Assembly: GCA_947561715.1 (NCBI GenBank)
Contig: OX387199.1
Location: forward strand, 16,249,001 to 16,313,000
Direction: 5' to 3'
DNA from: Ascidia mentula
Lineage: Eukaryota; Chordata; Ascidiacea; Phlebobranchia; Ascidiidae
Length of the DNA stretch: 64,000 nucleotides
A model generated the notes under the pieces. That model searched no databases and had not been told where the DNA came from. It was given only the letters and a program-made list of their open reading frames with translations. This document shows positions 31,194 to 43,807 of the stretch, one piece after another (position 1 is the first letter of the stretch; each line of letters begins with the position of its first letter). Both the position numbers and the translations under genes were made by a program.

Positions 31194-34100
31194 AATTGTG
31201 AAAAAATAGTAAACTCTCCTTGAAATGTGTAGATTTTATCTAACTCAAATGAAACGTAGTAGCTTGTCTTCCTATATACCGTATTTAGGCCTGCCGACGT
31301 TATTAAAATTAACATTTTATTACTGCAAACATTTCTCATAATACTGTTATAAAGAAACAAATTTTAAAATTTTACTTTCAAAATGTAACGACATGAAATA
31401 ATTAATCTATGAAAAAAGTAAAAATGACGATTTAAATTGTGAATTTGCAACTTGCAAATTTCCGTAAACACGACGCTTATCTGGCTTAGCTGCAAAAAAA
31501 TACAAAACCAAGCACAAAAGTTTTGTGTGAACTTTTCTGATTTGTTGTACACATTTCACAACCGCTTGTGGATCTAGTGGGGTATTAGTTGAGGAATGAA
31601 ACAGATGTAGATACTGAATGTTGGTCTCCAAATCACGAAATTCATAAAATTGATAACCGGATTGGAAGTAGTTACATAACCTAATGTCAAGATTTACGAA
31701 CAACAGAATATCCTCGTCCCAACCAAACGAGAGGTTTGTCCCATCATGTCATGGTCCAATGCACATCCACAAAGCTGTCTTACCCAATTTCGTGCTGAAC
31801 ACTGCTGAGTGAACGCCAAGTCAGCAAAAACAAACATGACACACCTCGAATTACAACTTTGGCAGCTTCGTATTCGATTTTTGGATGGGCAGGCAAGCGG
31901 AACCCTTTTCCGTAAAGGACATATCGGTTAAATGTTTCGACTGTATCTGTAGTCACCACGCAGAGTCATTGTAGATTTTCTTAAATGTGCGTTTTTGCTT
32001 AATATACTTCTGATATAACAATAAATTATTGTGCAATTTTTGAAATCATTGAACGACTGAGTAGGTTTAAATTTGTTGCAACAGGTTAATGAGTTGTTGG
32101 TCGCTCCAATCTTATACTCAAACACAAAGTGAGACCTTAATCGAAATAAGGCTATGTTTTACGAATTTACATTGTGTCTTCACAAACACTTCTGTGAATA
32201 GTGTTGTGATGGCTAAATATTCAAAAACCTGGAAAATCTGTCGACTGGTGAAATTGTAATCCGAGAAAGAAGTGTAAATGACGATAAAGGTAGTGATGTA
32301 TTAACTTTTTGTAACACAGCGCTTACCATGCTTAGCTGTAAAAAGCAAATACAAAACAAAACACAAAATTTTTTTGTGAACTTTCTAACTTTTTCATAAA
32401 GATTTCCGAAAAGCTCAAAGGCGACGTAAAAGAATTAGATGATGTGCAACAAAATTTGTTAGCCTCCAGAACATAATAAAGTAAAAAAAAGGAAATATCT
32501 ACGGCACACAAATAATAATAAAATGAATTATACTTGAGGTTCTAAGTCATGGACCAAAAGAGTGAATTGTCCAATCACGACACGGTCCAATGCACGTCTT
32601 TAAGTGCGAGATGACTAACCAAAAATTGCGGAAAACTGCAGAGTGAACCCTGCAGAACAATTTACGTTCTAGCTCTTTCACTGGTTTGGCTCCATAAATA
32701 ATTTTTTTTACAAGGCGTTTCTGAAAATTATGCCAAAACAGTATGAATTGTGCCTTGTTTTGCTTGATATACCAATGGCATACAAATTGATACTTGCAAT
32801 TTGTTGAAACTTAACTGACTTTTTGATGCCACACAGTAAAAAGTACGTACGCAACATTTTAGCCGGCATGTCTACGAAGCCTTTCCTTGATCTTAGGTAA
32901 AAAGTATATGTGCCATGCCTGACGGTTTGATAATTATATTTCCTACACTGGTGTTTCACAATGAATTGTGGTACGATAACGACTTTATATTTTTATTTTT
33001 GTGTAATTACCATGATCAGAATTATGTTTAGGCGTAAAAAAAAACAGAATTATGTTTAGGCGTAAAAAAAAAAATGTATAAAAGACTCGTCAGGAATTCT
33101 GTAGAAATAGAAAAAAATGGAAAGCATTTAACCATAAGTTAAAATTCCAACCCCACATCTGGCTTCGCAAGCATTTCGTAGAGACTCGCGTTTAACGTTG
33201 TCACGCTCAAGTTCCACACAATGTTAGTACATCCGGTCCGGCGGACAAAACCTTAACCCCAAGACAACTTGCTTTGGTCGTGAAAATCTTGTAGCCTTCT
33301 GATTTATTGGTCGTCTTTCAAACGGGCGTTATGTGTGCACTTTTCTTAATAAGTTTTAAATCTATTTTCAACTAATTAAATTAGATTTTGTTAATATATA
33401 AATATTGTTGTTTAATCAAGCAAAAAAAAATTGTAGTTAGTAACTCGCCCATAACTTTTGGACACCATAAATCTTGTTGTTTTTTTACAATATGTGATAT
33501 TTAATGATGAATTATTTTTAACACCCCAATGTTGGAAGCCAGTTTAGCCAGGAAAAAATCCCAATCACATTTTCCATCTGTTATATGGGTCAGGCGCTGG
33601 GCCACAAAGCCCGCCCTGAGGTGTTTTTGTTTATTGTCGATGAGTCGCAAACGAATGTGCTCTCGAGTTCGCTCTTGCGGTCAAATTCAAATGCCCTAAA
33701 CAACGTCAGATTAACACAATAGATTATAAAAGTCTGTTCCACAATGGAGTTCGCGGAACTTGAACTGAAAGTGTCATGGGTTAATAGCTAGTTGATACAA
33801 AATGTTCCTGATATGATTTAAGTCGTAGTGCAGCTGACGCATTTGCAACGAATTCAATAGTTAACAAATGTAATTGATGCATAAAGGTCATATTACTATG
33901 TCACGAAAGCGAAGTTGGTCGTTGTGTGTTATTTCCAGTATATCGTCGTTGCTGGCGTAGGTCCAAGTCTAACCATGTCAACGCCAGTGTGCTTTGCCTT
34001 CAATGTATGTTGTACAACGTTGTTTCACACTGTCGCGACCATTTCCTCTCTGACCATAGTTTGCGTTTGAGCTGTGCCAGACATTCTATTCTATACTCTA

Positions 34101-35144
34101 TCGGTTGCCACGTAAACTGCGTATGTAAAAAGGATTGAAGTTAACATTGCCTGCCTTGTGTCTTCATATTGGCACTGGATATGAATACAATTATATATAT
34201 ATATATACATTAAGCCCAAGATTCATGCCCGTTAAAGGCCAAGGACCCTAAACTCTTGTGTGTGAGGTTCACCTAGGACCTCTATGCCTAAACTAAACGC
34301 TATTTATTGCATAAATAAAGGAATGCCTCTGTATGTTGTTGTATGCTGTTAACGTTAACTTCTTCCCAGTCAAGCATATTGATAATATACAATCAGCTTC
34401 ATCTGCACAACTCATGAATTAAGGTACGGCCGAATTTTTTTCCTATAAATGCAGACAAGCAGTGGCCCGCGTAGTGGTAATATTACCTGCGACCTGCATA
34501 AGTATATTTTTAATGTGCGTGTTAACCAGTTAGTTCACCTCCAGTTTGTGTATCCTAAAAATCAGGAATGCAAATGCAGATCCTTGACAGGTAAGGAATT
34601 TAGCAATCGGACCTGATATGCGTTCATATTTCCCGTTTACAAGTTTCATACTAGTTACGTGTCTGAGCATAGCATCAGTGTGTTTAATAACTTCATGGTT
34701 CAAGTCCAATTTATTCATTCGTTATTCAATGCACATCTACAAAGCTGTTTAACACAATTTCGTGCTGAACACTGCTCAGTGAACGCCAAGTCAGCAAAAA
34801 CAAACATGACACACCTCAAATTACAACTTTGGCAGCTTCGTATTCGATTTTTGGATGGGCAGGCAAGCGGAACCCTTTTTCGTGAAGGACATTCATCGGC
34901 TAAATGTTTCAACTGTACCTGTAGTCACAACGCAGAGTCATTGTAGATTTTCTTAAATATGTGTTTTTTGCTCAATATACTTTTGATATACCAATAAATT
35001 ATTGTGCAATTTTTGAAATCATTGAACGACTAAATTTGTTTAAATTTGTTGCAACAGGTTCATGAGTTGTTGGTCGCGCCAATCTCACTCAAACACGAAG
35101 TGAGACCTTAATCGAAATAAGGCTATGTTTTTCGAATTTACATT

Positions 35145-35162
35145 TAGCCCGTTTACATGGCC
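35145..35162 (+). repeat. Left terminal inverted repeat of the Harbinger element
   Basis: 18 bp; its reverse complement ends the element at 38416-38433. The inner core GTTTACATGGCC is repeated at ~35232 and, inverted, at ~38262 and ~38342, so these are likely transposase or Myb-protein binding sites. Confidence 0.9.
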
Positions 35163-35605
35163 ACTTCAAAAGTGGCTAAAAATGAGACCGGCCCCGTTTT
35201 TCGGCCACTGTGGCCAATTTTTTAGCCACTTTTGGCAGTGGGTTTACATGGCCGCGAAAATGTGGCTACCAAAGTGGCCTGGCCGCATTATTTGACCACT
35301 GTGGCCAAATTTCAGCGGAAAATGTGGCTTTTACAAGGACCTGCTCCGGAGTTGGTCCAGCCGAAAGTGACTTTTCAAAAACTTCCTTTTTTCGACGACG
35401 GTACGTCGACAACTTGGCTTATGGTGCCTATGGCGCAGAGTTTTGCAATGTAAGAAGTTTTGTTTGCTGTGCTAAGATGTTTTTTGGCGTGCTGTCTGTG
35501 TTTAGTGGGAGTTGATTAATGTTTATAGACAGTTTTAGAGGTGCATAGTTAACAGAATTATTAGTTTTGTCGGGAGGTTAAAACTTTATTTCACGCAATA
35601 TCAGT

Positions 35606-36772
35606 ATGGAAGATACAAGAGCAAAGTGGACGGATTCGGCAACATTGGACCTAATAGCATGTATTGATGAAAGTAAATTAATGCAAAGAATCGATTGCAA
35701 AAATGTTCGGAAAAGTGTTTTGTATGAAGCAGTAGTTGAAGAAATGAAGAAACAGGGATACAATTTTTCAAAGTAAAACAGTGCTTTTTATGATTGTCAC
35801 TTTCCATTGTCATACCAAATGTATTGCAGGACACAAATAAAAAATAAGTGGAAGAAGGTAAAAGAAACATATCATGATTTATCTGGTGAGTTAAACAAGT
35901 CCGGTGCAGCATCGACAAAGGCACTAAAATGGCCATATTTTTCTGCAGTGAGCAGAATTTTAGCAACAAGACCAAGGAACACTGTAAGTGCTTTATATTT
36001 ATACAAAGTCATGAACCTTGTTTCTGGAATAAACAATGTTTTTATTCCTTTAGGCAGTTGAGTCAATCATTCCACCAACACCAGAGTCATCAGAACCATT
36101 TGGGACAGTCAATGACGAAAGCGTTATTAACTTGGAGAATGTGGAGCAGGCTGGACCCTCCACGGAACAGGATGCATATTACATTTTAGAAAGCATCGGT
36201 AATTTGTAATGAGTTATCATTAATTTTAAACGGTGTTATTAATATGTATAAGCACCACAAGTTGCACTAATGAAACCTAACAGGTCAAAGCAGCCCATAA
36301 AAAAGTTTTATAAATGTTTAAAATAATCCAAATCAGAGGAAGTTTTTTTGATATAATTTTGTGCAGATGAAGAGTTAGATGTAGAAAGCAGAACAGAGCA
36401 AGATACTACAAATGAAGAAGTGGGAGTGTCTGGTAATGAGTTACATGTATGTTTAATGAAAAAAATTGGGTACCTAAACCAACTATGTTTCAGGGCAGTC
36501 AAATCGAACAAAGCGCAGGCACAAACAGAAAGGTTTTAGACATTTTGTGTGTTTTCATCCAAAAATATTAAACTCATTAATTTTTAGCGAAAGCAGAGGG
36601 GGAAGCATTGGACAAAATAACCAGAGTGATTGCAGAGGAGTCTGAAAAAGACAGAGAATTGATAATAGCAGAAGATGAAAAGATCCTTAAAGCAATATCT
36701 GATGAAAATCAGAAGTTCATTTACGCTCTGCTTCAAAGACATACTACAGAAGAGAACTTTTTCTTGGTATAA
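35606..36772 (+). CDS. Harbinger Myb/SANT-like DNA-binding protein (6 exons)
   Basis: Exons are 35606-35772, 35830-35983, 36054-36198, 36367-36432, 36494-36532 and 36588-36772, all with GT-AG introns and matching phases, giving 251 residues. Residues 1-100 form a trihelix/Myb-like domain (KWTDSATLDLIACID ... NKWKKVKETYHDLSGELN ... WPYFSAVSRILA, with the spaced Trp/aromatic residues). A Ser/Glu-rich acidic middle, a basic TKRRHK patch (nuclear signal) and a C-terminal charged coiled-coil-like helix follow. In Harbinger elements this partner carries the transposase into the nucleus and binds the ends. The exon model is mine, built from splice signals. Confidence 0.85.
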
Positions 36773-36802
36773 TTTGAACTTCAAGTGCCTACCATTTTAT
36801 TT

Positions 36803-38182
36803 CTATTCAATTTGTTTGTATTTCACTTCTAAGTTTGTGCTTAAAACTAGTTTATTGCCACTTCTTGCAATAATCAGCGGAGTTTGATTAACAGGAATCG
36901 CAATTTTTTTTTGTAAAATTCTCCACCTTGCCTTTAATCTTTCAAATGCATTTTCAACCACAATCCTTGATGTGCTGTGGTAACAGTTAAATGAAACCTG
37001 TTCAGGGGTCAGCCTCGATCCAGTGTATGGCTTAATAAGCCATGGCAATAATGGGTAAGCTGCATCTCCAGCCATCATTAATGGAATCTTCACATCTTCA
37101 ATCAGTATGACACCCTAGACCAGAAACCTCATAAAATTTGGCAATGACAAATGAGTAGGATACCTTTGGTAAAAGTTGATCAGCAAATTGGTACAAATTT
37201 GACTTTTTCAGAACTGCAGCATCGTGACTAGATCCTGGCATTTTTATACTGACATCTAAAAATCTAAAATTTCATACAATTAAATATCTAACTGTATGCA
37301 CATCAACATTTGATGGCACTAAAAAATACCTGTATTGTCTGTCAACTACAGCTTGAAGAACAAGTGAAGGAAACATTTTTCGGTTGATGTAGTCCGATGA
37401 ACCATGTTGTGGTGGGGAAACATGAATGTGGCAACCATCTATAGCACCCCATACTTGAGGAAACTTGTTGCACCTTTGATTGTATTTAGCCAACTCCATT
37501 GCCTCCTCGTCATTAGGAATTTTAATGTATTTGTTAATATTTTTCACCATGGCTTTGCAAAACCTGCAACAGCAAATCCTGTCACCACCAAATTGCAGTT
37601 AATTTCAATTGTACCTATGAATGCAGTTGTGAACAGAAGATTTTGATACCCCAAAAACAATACCAGTTGTTCTAAATTGAGCTGAAGATGCGAGTTGAAA
37701 TAAAGCAATTGCAAGTCTTTTTTCAATAGAAATTGGCTCTCTAACTGCCCTTTCATCTGTATGATCACAAAATTATTACATATATTTTTTTACTTGCACT
37801 CAACCTATACCTGGTGCTAAATCTTCTTTAATTTCATTTAAAATCCTAAGAAAGGTCCATTTGGTCATCCGAAAGTTTTGAACCCAGTGTTCATCAGAAT
37901 GATTGGAAAAGGCAAAGTTCCACCATTCTGTGGATCTTGGAAATATGACAGTAGGTATTATAAGTTTGGAAAAGAATATTAAAACGTATTTTACCGTTTC
38001 ATCATCCAAAATCTCCGAGATTTGTTGGTCTGTTTAGAAAGTATTACACACAACATTATAAACAAACGTTTTCTCTTTCTTGTCCGCCAATTCCACAACA
38101 CATTTCTTCTCATAACAAACAATCTGGTGACATTATTTACGAACATTTTTTTTGCAATCACGTAATCGTTCATGAGGGTCAT
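36803..38182 (-). CDS. Harbinger DDE transposase (6 exons)
   Basis: Exons in transcript order are 38182-37995, 37935-37811, 37756-37615, 37563-37330, 37263-37164 and 37114-36803, in frame for 366 residues. Seen: an N-terminal basic part (RTRKRKR), TEWWNFAFSNHSDEHWVQNFRM, a helix-turn-helix-like FGVSKSSVHN segment, first catalytic Asp in WGAIDGCHI, a GSSHDAAVL block, second Asp in MAGDAAYPLLPW, and the Glu in VENAFERLKARWR. These are the DDE motifs of the IS5/PIF superfamily. The last ~20 residues after the IPVNQTPLII stretch do not match the usual ending, so a further exon or C-terminal erosion is possible. No stop or frameshift interrupts the domain. Confidence 0.85.
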
Positions 38183-40797
38183 CTCTGCATAATATTTAGC
38201 AGCGTACAGCAACTAGCACTGTAGAAAAGAAAACTCGTCTGTTGAGATCGCGGCCTTCAATCGGCCATGTAAACGCGCCACAAAAAGTGGCCAAACTGCA
38301 ATATCATTCGGCCAGCCCTTTTCGGAAAAGCCCTGGTTTGGTGGCCATGTAAACGCATAACGAAAAGCGGCCGCAAAGGCCGCTTGTGTTGGCCGGCCGT
38401 TATTCAAAAATCCCCGGCCATGTAAACGGGCTAATTGTGTCTCCACAAACGCTTTTGTGAATGTTGTTTGATGGCTTAATGTTTAAAAACCTTGAAAATC
38501 TATGGACTGGTAAAATTGTAATTTGTAAAAGAAGTGTAAATGACAATTAAGAATGTGATGTATTAACTTTTTGTAACACAACGCTTATCTCGCTTAGTTG
38601 TAAAAAGCAAATACAAAACAAAACGCAAAAGTTTGATGTGAACTTTTTTAGTGTATCATAAACATTTTTGAAAAGTTCAATGGCGACGTTAAAACAATTA
38701 GAACACGTGTAACAAAATTTATTAATCTCCAGAACACAAAAAAAATATAAAGACATATCTACAGCGAACAAAGTGTAATAAAATGAACTGTAGTTGAGGT
38801 TTGCGCTGACACAGAGGAAATCCAAGTCCTGGACCAAAGGAAAGAATTGTCCAATCACGACACGCTCCAATGCACGTCTGTAAGTGCGAGCTAACTGACC
38901 CATTTTTGTTCGGAACACTGCAGAGTGAACCCCAAGTCAGCAAAAACAAACAAGACACACCTCCAAAAGCAACTTTGTAGCCTATTTTTGGATGGGCAGT
39001 CAAACAGAACCTTTCGCGTGATCTCGGTCAAAGAACACTTAACGTTCAAGTTCTTTCAATGTTTTGGCAATGTAAGTTTTCTTGAAGATTAAGTCAAAAG
39101 AGTATGAATTGTGCCTTGGTTTGCTTTACATACCAATGGCATACAAATTCATATTTGCAATATGTTGAAAATTAACAGACTTTTAGATGCAACACATCAG
39201 TAAAAAGTACGTACGCAACATTTTAGCCGCCATCTCTACGAAGCCTTTCCTTGATCTTAGGTAAAAATTATATGTGCCATGTCTGACGATTTGATAGTTA
39301 TATTTCCTACCCTGTTTTTTTACAAATTTTGTGGTACGATAACGACTTTACATTTTTATTTTTGTGTAATTACCATCATCAGAATTATGTAAAAGTGCAA
39401 AAATTCTGTATGTATAAGACTTGACAGGAATTCTGTACAAATAGAAAACAATGGAAAGCATTTAACCATAAGTTAAAATTCAACGCCACATCTGGTGTTT
39501 CAAGATTTTCGTAGAGACTCGCGTTTAACGTTGTCAAGCTCAAGTTCCACACAATGTTACTTAATCCGGTCCGGCGGACAAAACCTTAACCCCAAGACAA
39601 CTTGCTTTGGTCGTGAAAATCTTGTAGCCTTCTGATTCATTGGTCGTCCTTCAAACGGGCGTTATATGTGCACTTTTCTTGATAAGTTTTGTATCTATTT
39701 CCAACTAATTAAATTAGATTTTGTTAATATGTAAATATTGTTGTTTAATCAAGCAAAAAAAAACTGTCGTTAGTAACTCGCGAAATAATTTTGGACAGCA
39801 TAAATCTTGTTGTTCTTTTGCAATATGCATAGTTTAATTATGAAATACTTTTTTACCACACCAATGTTGGAAGCTAGGTTAGCCAGGAAAAAAACCCAAT
39901 CACGTTTTCCTTCTGTTATATGGGTCAGGCGCTGGGCCACAAAGCCCGCCCTGAGGTGATGTTTTTTTATTGTCGATGTGTCGCAAATGAATGTGCTCTC
40001 GAGTTCGCTCTTGCGGTCAAATTCAAATGCCCTAAAACATAACGTCAGATTAACACAATAGATTATAAAAGTCTGTTCCACACTGGAGTTCCGGAACTTG
40101 AATTGAAAGTTTCATGGGCTAATAGCTAGTTTGATTCAAAATGTCCCTTATGTGATTTAAGCCTTAGTGCAGCAGACGCATTTCCAACGAATTCAATACT
40201 TAACAAATCAAATTGATGCATAAAAGTCATATTACTATGTCACGAAAGCGAAGTTGGTCGTTGTGTTGTGTGTTATTTCCAGTATATCGTCGTTGCTGGC
40301 GTAGGTCCAAGTCTGATCATGTCAACGCCAGTGTGCTTTGCCTTCAATGTATGTTGTACAACGTTGTTTCACACTGGCGCGGCCATTTCCTCTCTGACCA
40401 TAGTTTGCGTTTGCGCTGTGCCAGACATTCTATTCTATACTCTTTCGGTTGCCACGTAAACTGCGTATGTGAAAAGGATTTAAGTTAACATTGCCTGTCT
40501 TGTGTCTTCATGTTGGCACTCGGCAAGAATGAAATTGTATGTACAAATTGGAAGATTGATTAGCTCGAAAGGAGATTGCCATATTTTAGTCCCAAGATTC
40601 ATGCCTTTCTAAGGTCAAGGACCCTAAACTCTAGTGTGTGAGATTCACCTATGAACTCTATGCCTAAAGTAAGCGCTACCTATTGCGGCATGCGTTGCAC
40701 ATTCGTCAACAGTTGAAAGCAACACTCACGACAGCAATAAATTTTATTGTTACGCATTTTTGCGCATGTTAGTGGCAAACGGAAGTGATGAAAAAGT

Positions 40798-41282
40798 TGT
40801 AGCAACACGCATGTTTCCCTACTTAATTCTTTACACATTTGGAACACATACTGACCGAAGACTGCAGACGGTGTTAAGCTTTCCTGTCGGAGCTCCCACA
40901 GGCTTTCTGGCATCCTGCTGGACAACACATTTTTTCTGACACTTTGTTATAAAACGCCCATTTCGTAATCCTTCAACTTAGTCTTGTCCAGTCTACTCTC
41001 TCAGTCGCTCGTACTCTCTCGGCCCTGTCGTTATTCTTGCCATCGCGCTGTAAACGTTTGCACGTTCTTTTAATAGTTAAATTCGCTGCAATTCAGTCAC
41101 GTGTTAAGCGCGCTTGAAACAAAAATAACTTAAGCCACCTGGTAATTGCAATCGTGTGTTTCCATTAATAAAGCAGTCTGTTCACGGAGCTTTTAATTCA
41201 GTAGTCTATATCAGCAAGAACACGCAAACAGACTTTTGATTCAGCAAAGCAGTGACATAGGGAATCCTATTGGTACGCTACA
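40798..41282 (+). mobile_element. Solo LTR
   Basis: 485 bp beginning TGTAGC and ending GCTACA, with a 4-bp AAGT duplication (40794-40797, 41283-41286). The sister unit at ~620-635 reads GTAAAAGTGTCGTTCC without it, giving the empty site. A TATAAAA box (about 40950) and an AATAAA signal (about 41166) suggest + orientation. It remains after recombination between the two LTRs of a lost element. Confidence 0.88.
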
Positions 41283-42616
41283 AAGTGCCGTTCCGTCGTT
41301 TTGTTACGTTCTTCCAAACTTGGCCCATGTCAAGTCAATCTTTATATTAGGTGACCACATTTTCGATGGGGAAGTTAGTGAGGTTTGAAAACAATACGTT
41401 AGACGTTATCAAAGTACTCAGAGTGGTTATCAATCGCGTTTTTATAGAAAATTTCAATAAAAAATGCAGAAATTGTTCGGTATAATGAAACCATATCGAC
41501 AATAAATAAAGGAATGCCTCTGAATGTTGTTGTATGCTGTTAACGTTAACTTCTTTCCAGTCAAGCATATTGATAATATACAATCTGCTTCATCTGCACA
41601 ACTCATGAATTAAGGTACGGCCAATACCTTAAATGCAGACAAGCAGTGGCCCGCGTAGTGGTAATATTACCTGCGACCTGCACATGCTTAATAAGTGTAT
41701 CTTTAATGTGTGTGTTAACCGGTTGGTTCATCTCCAGTTTGTGTGTCCAAAAAAGCAGGCATGCAAATGCAGATCCTTGACAGGTAAGGAATTTAACAAT
41801 CGGACCTGATATGCGTTTATATTTCCTGTTTCATACCAGTTACCTGTCTGAGCATAGCATCAGCGTGTTTTATAGATTCATGGTTCATAGTTCTCTTTTC
41901 ATAATGTTGTTGTACGATGTCTCGTTGAGAATGACCAGTACCCCATCTTTGTCAGATTTACATTATACGATGTTATTGCATGTCACCATCCGTAAAATCT
42001 TACGTAGACTGCATCTCAGGAAGGAGATTATGAGGGAAATTGTTTTGTTTGGGAAGCATTTGCTGCTTCTGCATGTATATTGTGTACCTTAGCAGATACC
42101 GATTATGTTAAAGCGCGAAATGTCTGGAATTGCAATTTTTTCTTTTCTTTCACACTGAGTAAAGAAACCCGTCTTGTTGAAGTACAAGTAATGTCGTTAT
42201 GCTGCAGTACCTTTCGATTTGCCAATAATCGGACAGAAATAGCTTTTGGTGTGTGACGTCACAGCTTGCCCAGACATTTGATGAAACGTAATTTGGGGGT
42301 TTTCTATATTTGAATTCGCTACAGCGATAAAGGTTAATGATCATTGATCGCCGCTATTTTCAGTGCAGTTTTCAATCTCATTAAGTTGCCATGGCCTAAC
42401 CACATGCACTTTAACCCTGGCCAGAATTTCGAAACGAATTGTCGTATGTTATTGTTACAACTCCATTACAGTTTATTCAACCAATGAGTCACGACCTTAA
42501 GTTTGGTCGCATGAGAATTTACTTGGAACGCCAGTAATGTAATTAAAGCATAACAGATCGATTTATGTTTTTTTTGTGCAAAAAGGGCCATAATACTCAT
42601 TGAGACCTGCAGATAG

Positions 42617-42900
42617 GTGGTTCGTCCATATTGGTTTGTACTCAGTTGTGTACCAAACGGATCGACGTTGACCGAAATGTACTACAAAGTGGAAATTTGT
42701 GTAAATGCTAGCGTAGTGCCACAGTCGCCAGCTGAAACAATAATACTATGCAGGTCGAAACCGTGTGTACATCCTGTCTGCAGCTGTAGATTTATGTTTT
42801 CTATTGCAGCATAAATTAGGGTTTATCGTCACAAATTTGGAAGTTGACTGCAGCAAAATAGAATCGGTATGGTAAGGAAAGCACACGATGGCGCTAAAGG
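42617..42900 (+). promoter_or_regulatory. Upstream region of the short peptide ORF at 43063
   Basis: It contains GATCGACGTTGACCGAAATG (distal block shared with 2040 and, more weakly, genes B and D) and CACACGATGGCGCTAAAG at about 42883-42900. Confidence 0.45.
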
Positions 42901-43062
42901 GTTGTATCAACTTAATTTCGATCATTTATGACGTCCTTTTTTTCCCAGGCTATGGAGAAAAAAAATACTTGATGAATAATCGATGTATACACTTGGAAAC
43001 GTATATGAAAACACGAATATTCGATATTATGTTTTAAGAGTTTGGATATTGTGATTGAAAGC

Positions 43063-43215
43063 ATGGAAGTTCGCAATATGTTACTTTTACTTATTATGTG
43101 TGGAATATTCTTTTGTTCCCACGGAAGAGAGTTTCATGATAAACGGGTGAAAACGATTTTGAAGAACATTAGAGTTGTTTCGCGAGGATTCAATGATAAT
43201 GTGGAAATTCGTTAA
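43063..43215 (+). CDS. Short secreted peptide ORF, degenerate or divergent family member
   Basis: This open frame of 50 residues has a signal peptide (MLLLLIMCGIFFCSHG), EFHDKR, then a 22-residue basic stretch beginning VKTILKNIRVVSRGF and ending NVEIR before TAA. Unlike the acidic units of the main family, the segment after the Lys-Arg site is cationic and could form an amphipathic helix. Remnants of ordinary units follow the stop out of use (to ~43445), so truncation of a longer gene is the simplest explanation. The sister copy at 2455 stops nine codons earlier. Homologous basic stretches remain in the pseudogenes at 15587, 16332 (C), 18720 and 56895. Either a pseudogene or a small cationic peptide gene. 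Confidence 0.45.
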   Translation: MEVRNMLLLLIMCGIFFCSHGREFHDKRVKTILKNIRVVSRGFNDNVEIR

Positions 43216-43807
43216 AAAATAGATTCGGACTTTGTGAGGCCTCAACACGGATTGAACAATAACCCAGAAAATCAACAAAAAAATGATTCGGATATTTTGT
43301 TACCTCCCTTTATATGCAATGCAAAAATATAGAGGAAACAGAGATTGGGATAGTGTGAAACCTCAATGATAATCCAGAAATAGACCATCCGACGGAATTT
43401 TGTTGATAATCCAGAAATACACCATCCGACAGGATTAGGCAGGGACTAAATTTGTGATAATCAACTAACCTTTCTTTAAAACGCGTAGATTGTTTACTAA
43501 CAGACAGGATATAGTAATTTAGCTTCCTTTGCAATGTGTTTAGCGCAATGGTGTGAAACATTCGCAAAGTTACATGTTGCTTTCATAAACGTTTCTTAGT
43601 TATTGTTGTCTTAGTGAAATGCATATCCACAAAGCTGACTTACCCAATTAATTTTCCGAAACCATTGATTAATATGTGAGAAGTATAACTCACCATGTAA
43701 AACTAGAACAGCCATATTTGTATGTAATAAGAGAAGTGGTTCTTTTCTCAAAGAGCTTCAAGAAGATTTTTGAAATTGGGCGTAGCAAAATAGAAACATT
43801 GTGTTAA

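Larger units (their letters stand above)
29338..33530 (+). repeat. Segmental duplication unit 5
   Basis: After the gypsy element the SINE-like region resumes (29340-29500). A coding-like relic on the minus strand (29824-30186), an upstream module (30100-30560, shared with 17560-17920 inverted and 57850-58210), intact peptide gene E (30771), alpha (31690) and beta (32535-33240) follow. Bases 29510-29820 and 31200-31690 are AT-rich unit sequence with no further genes. Confidence 0.75.
35145..38433. mobile_element. PIF/Harbinger DNA transposon, apparently intact
   Basis: The 3289-bp element has perfect 18-bp terminal inverted repeats, TAGCCCGTTTACATGGCC, and a 3-bp direct ATT duplication (35142-35144 and 38434-38436). 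Paralogous sites without the element read straight through (for example near 4594 and 32173), which fixes both ends. It encodes a Myb/SANT-like protein on + and a DDE transposase on -, converging with a gap of 30 bases. The two-gene layout, TIR length and 3-bp duplication fit PIF/Harbinger. Both genes have open exons with consistent splice sites. Confidence 0.93.
33530..40140 (+). repeat. Segmental duplication unit 6 (no peptide gene)
   Basis: This unit holds the short block near 33.9 kb, a shortened coding-like relic (34530-34718), alpha (34730-35144, resuming 38434), the Harbinger insertion, beta (38800-39560) and the SINE region (39860-40060). The peptide gene and its promoter are missing: the coding-like relic joins alpha directly near 34725, so the gene was removed by a deletion. 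Confidence 0.75.
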
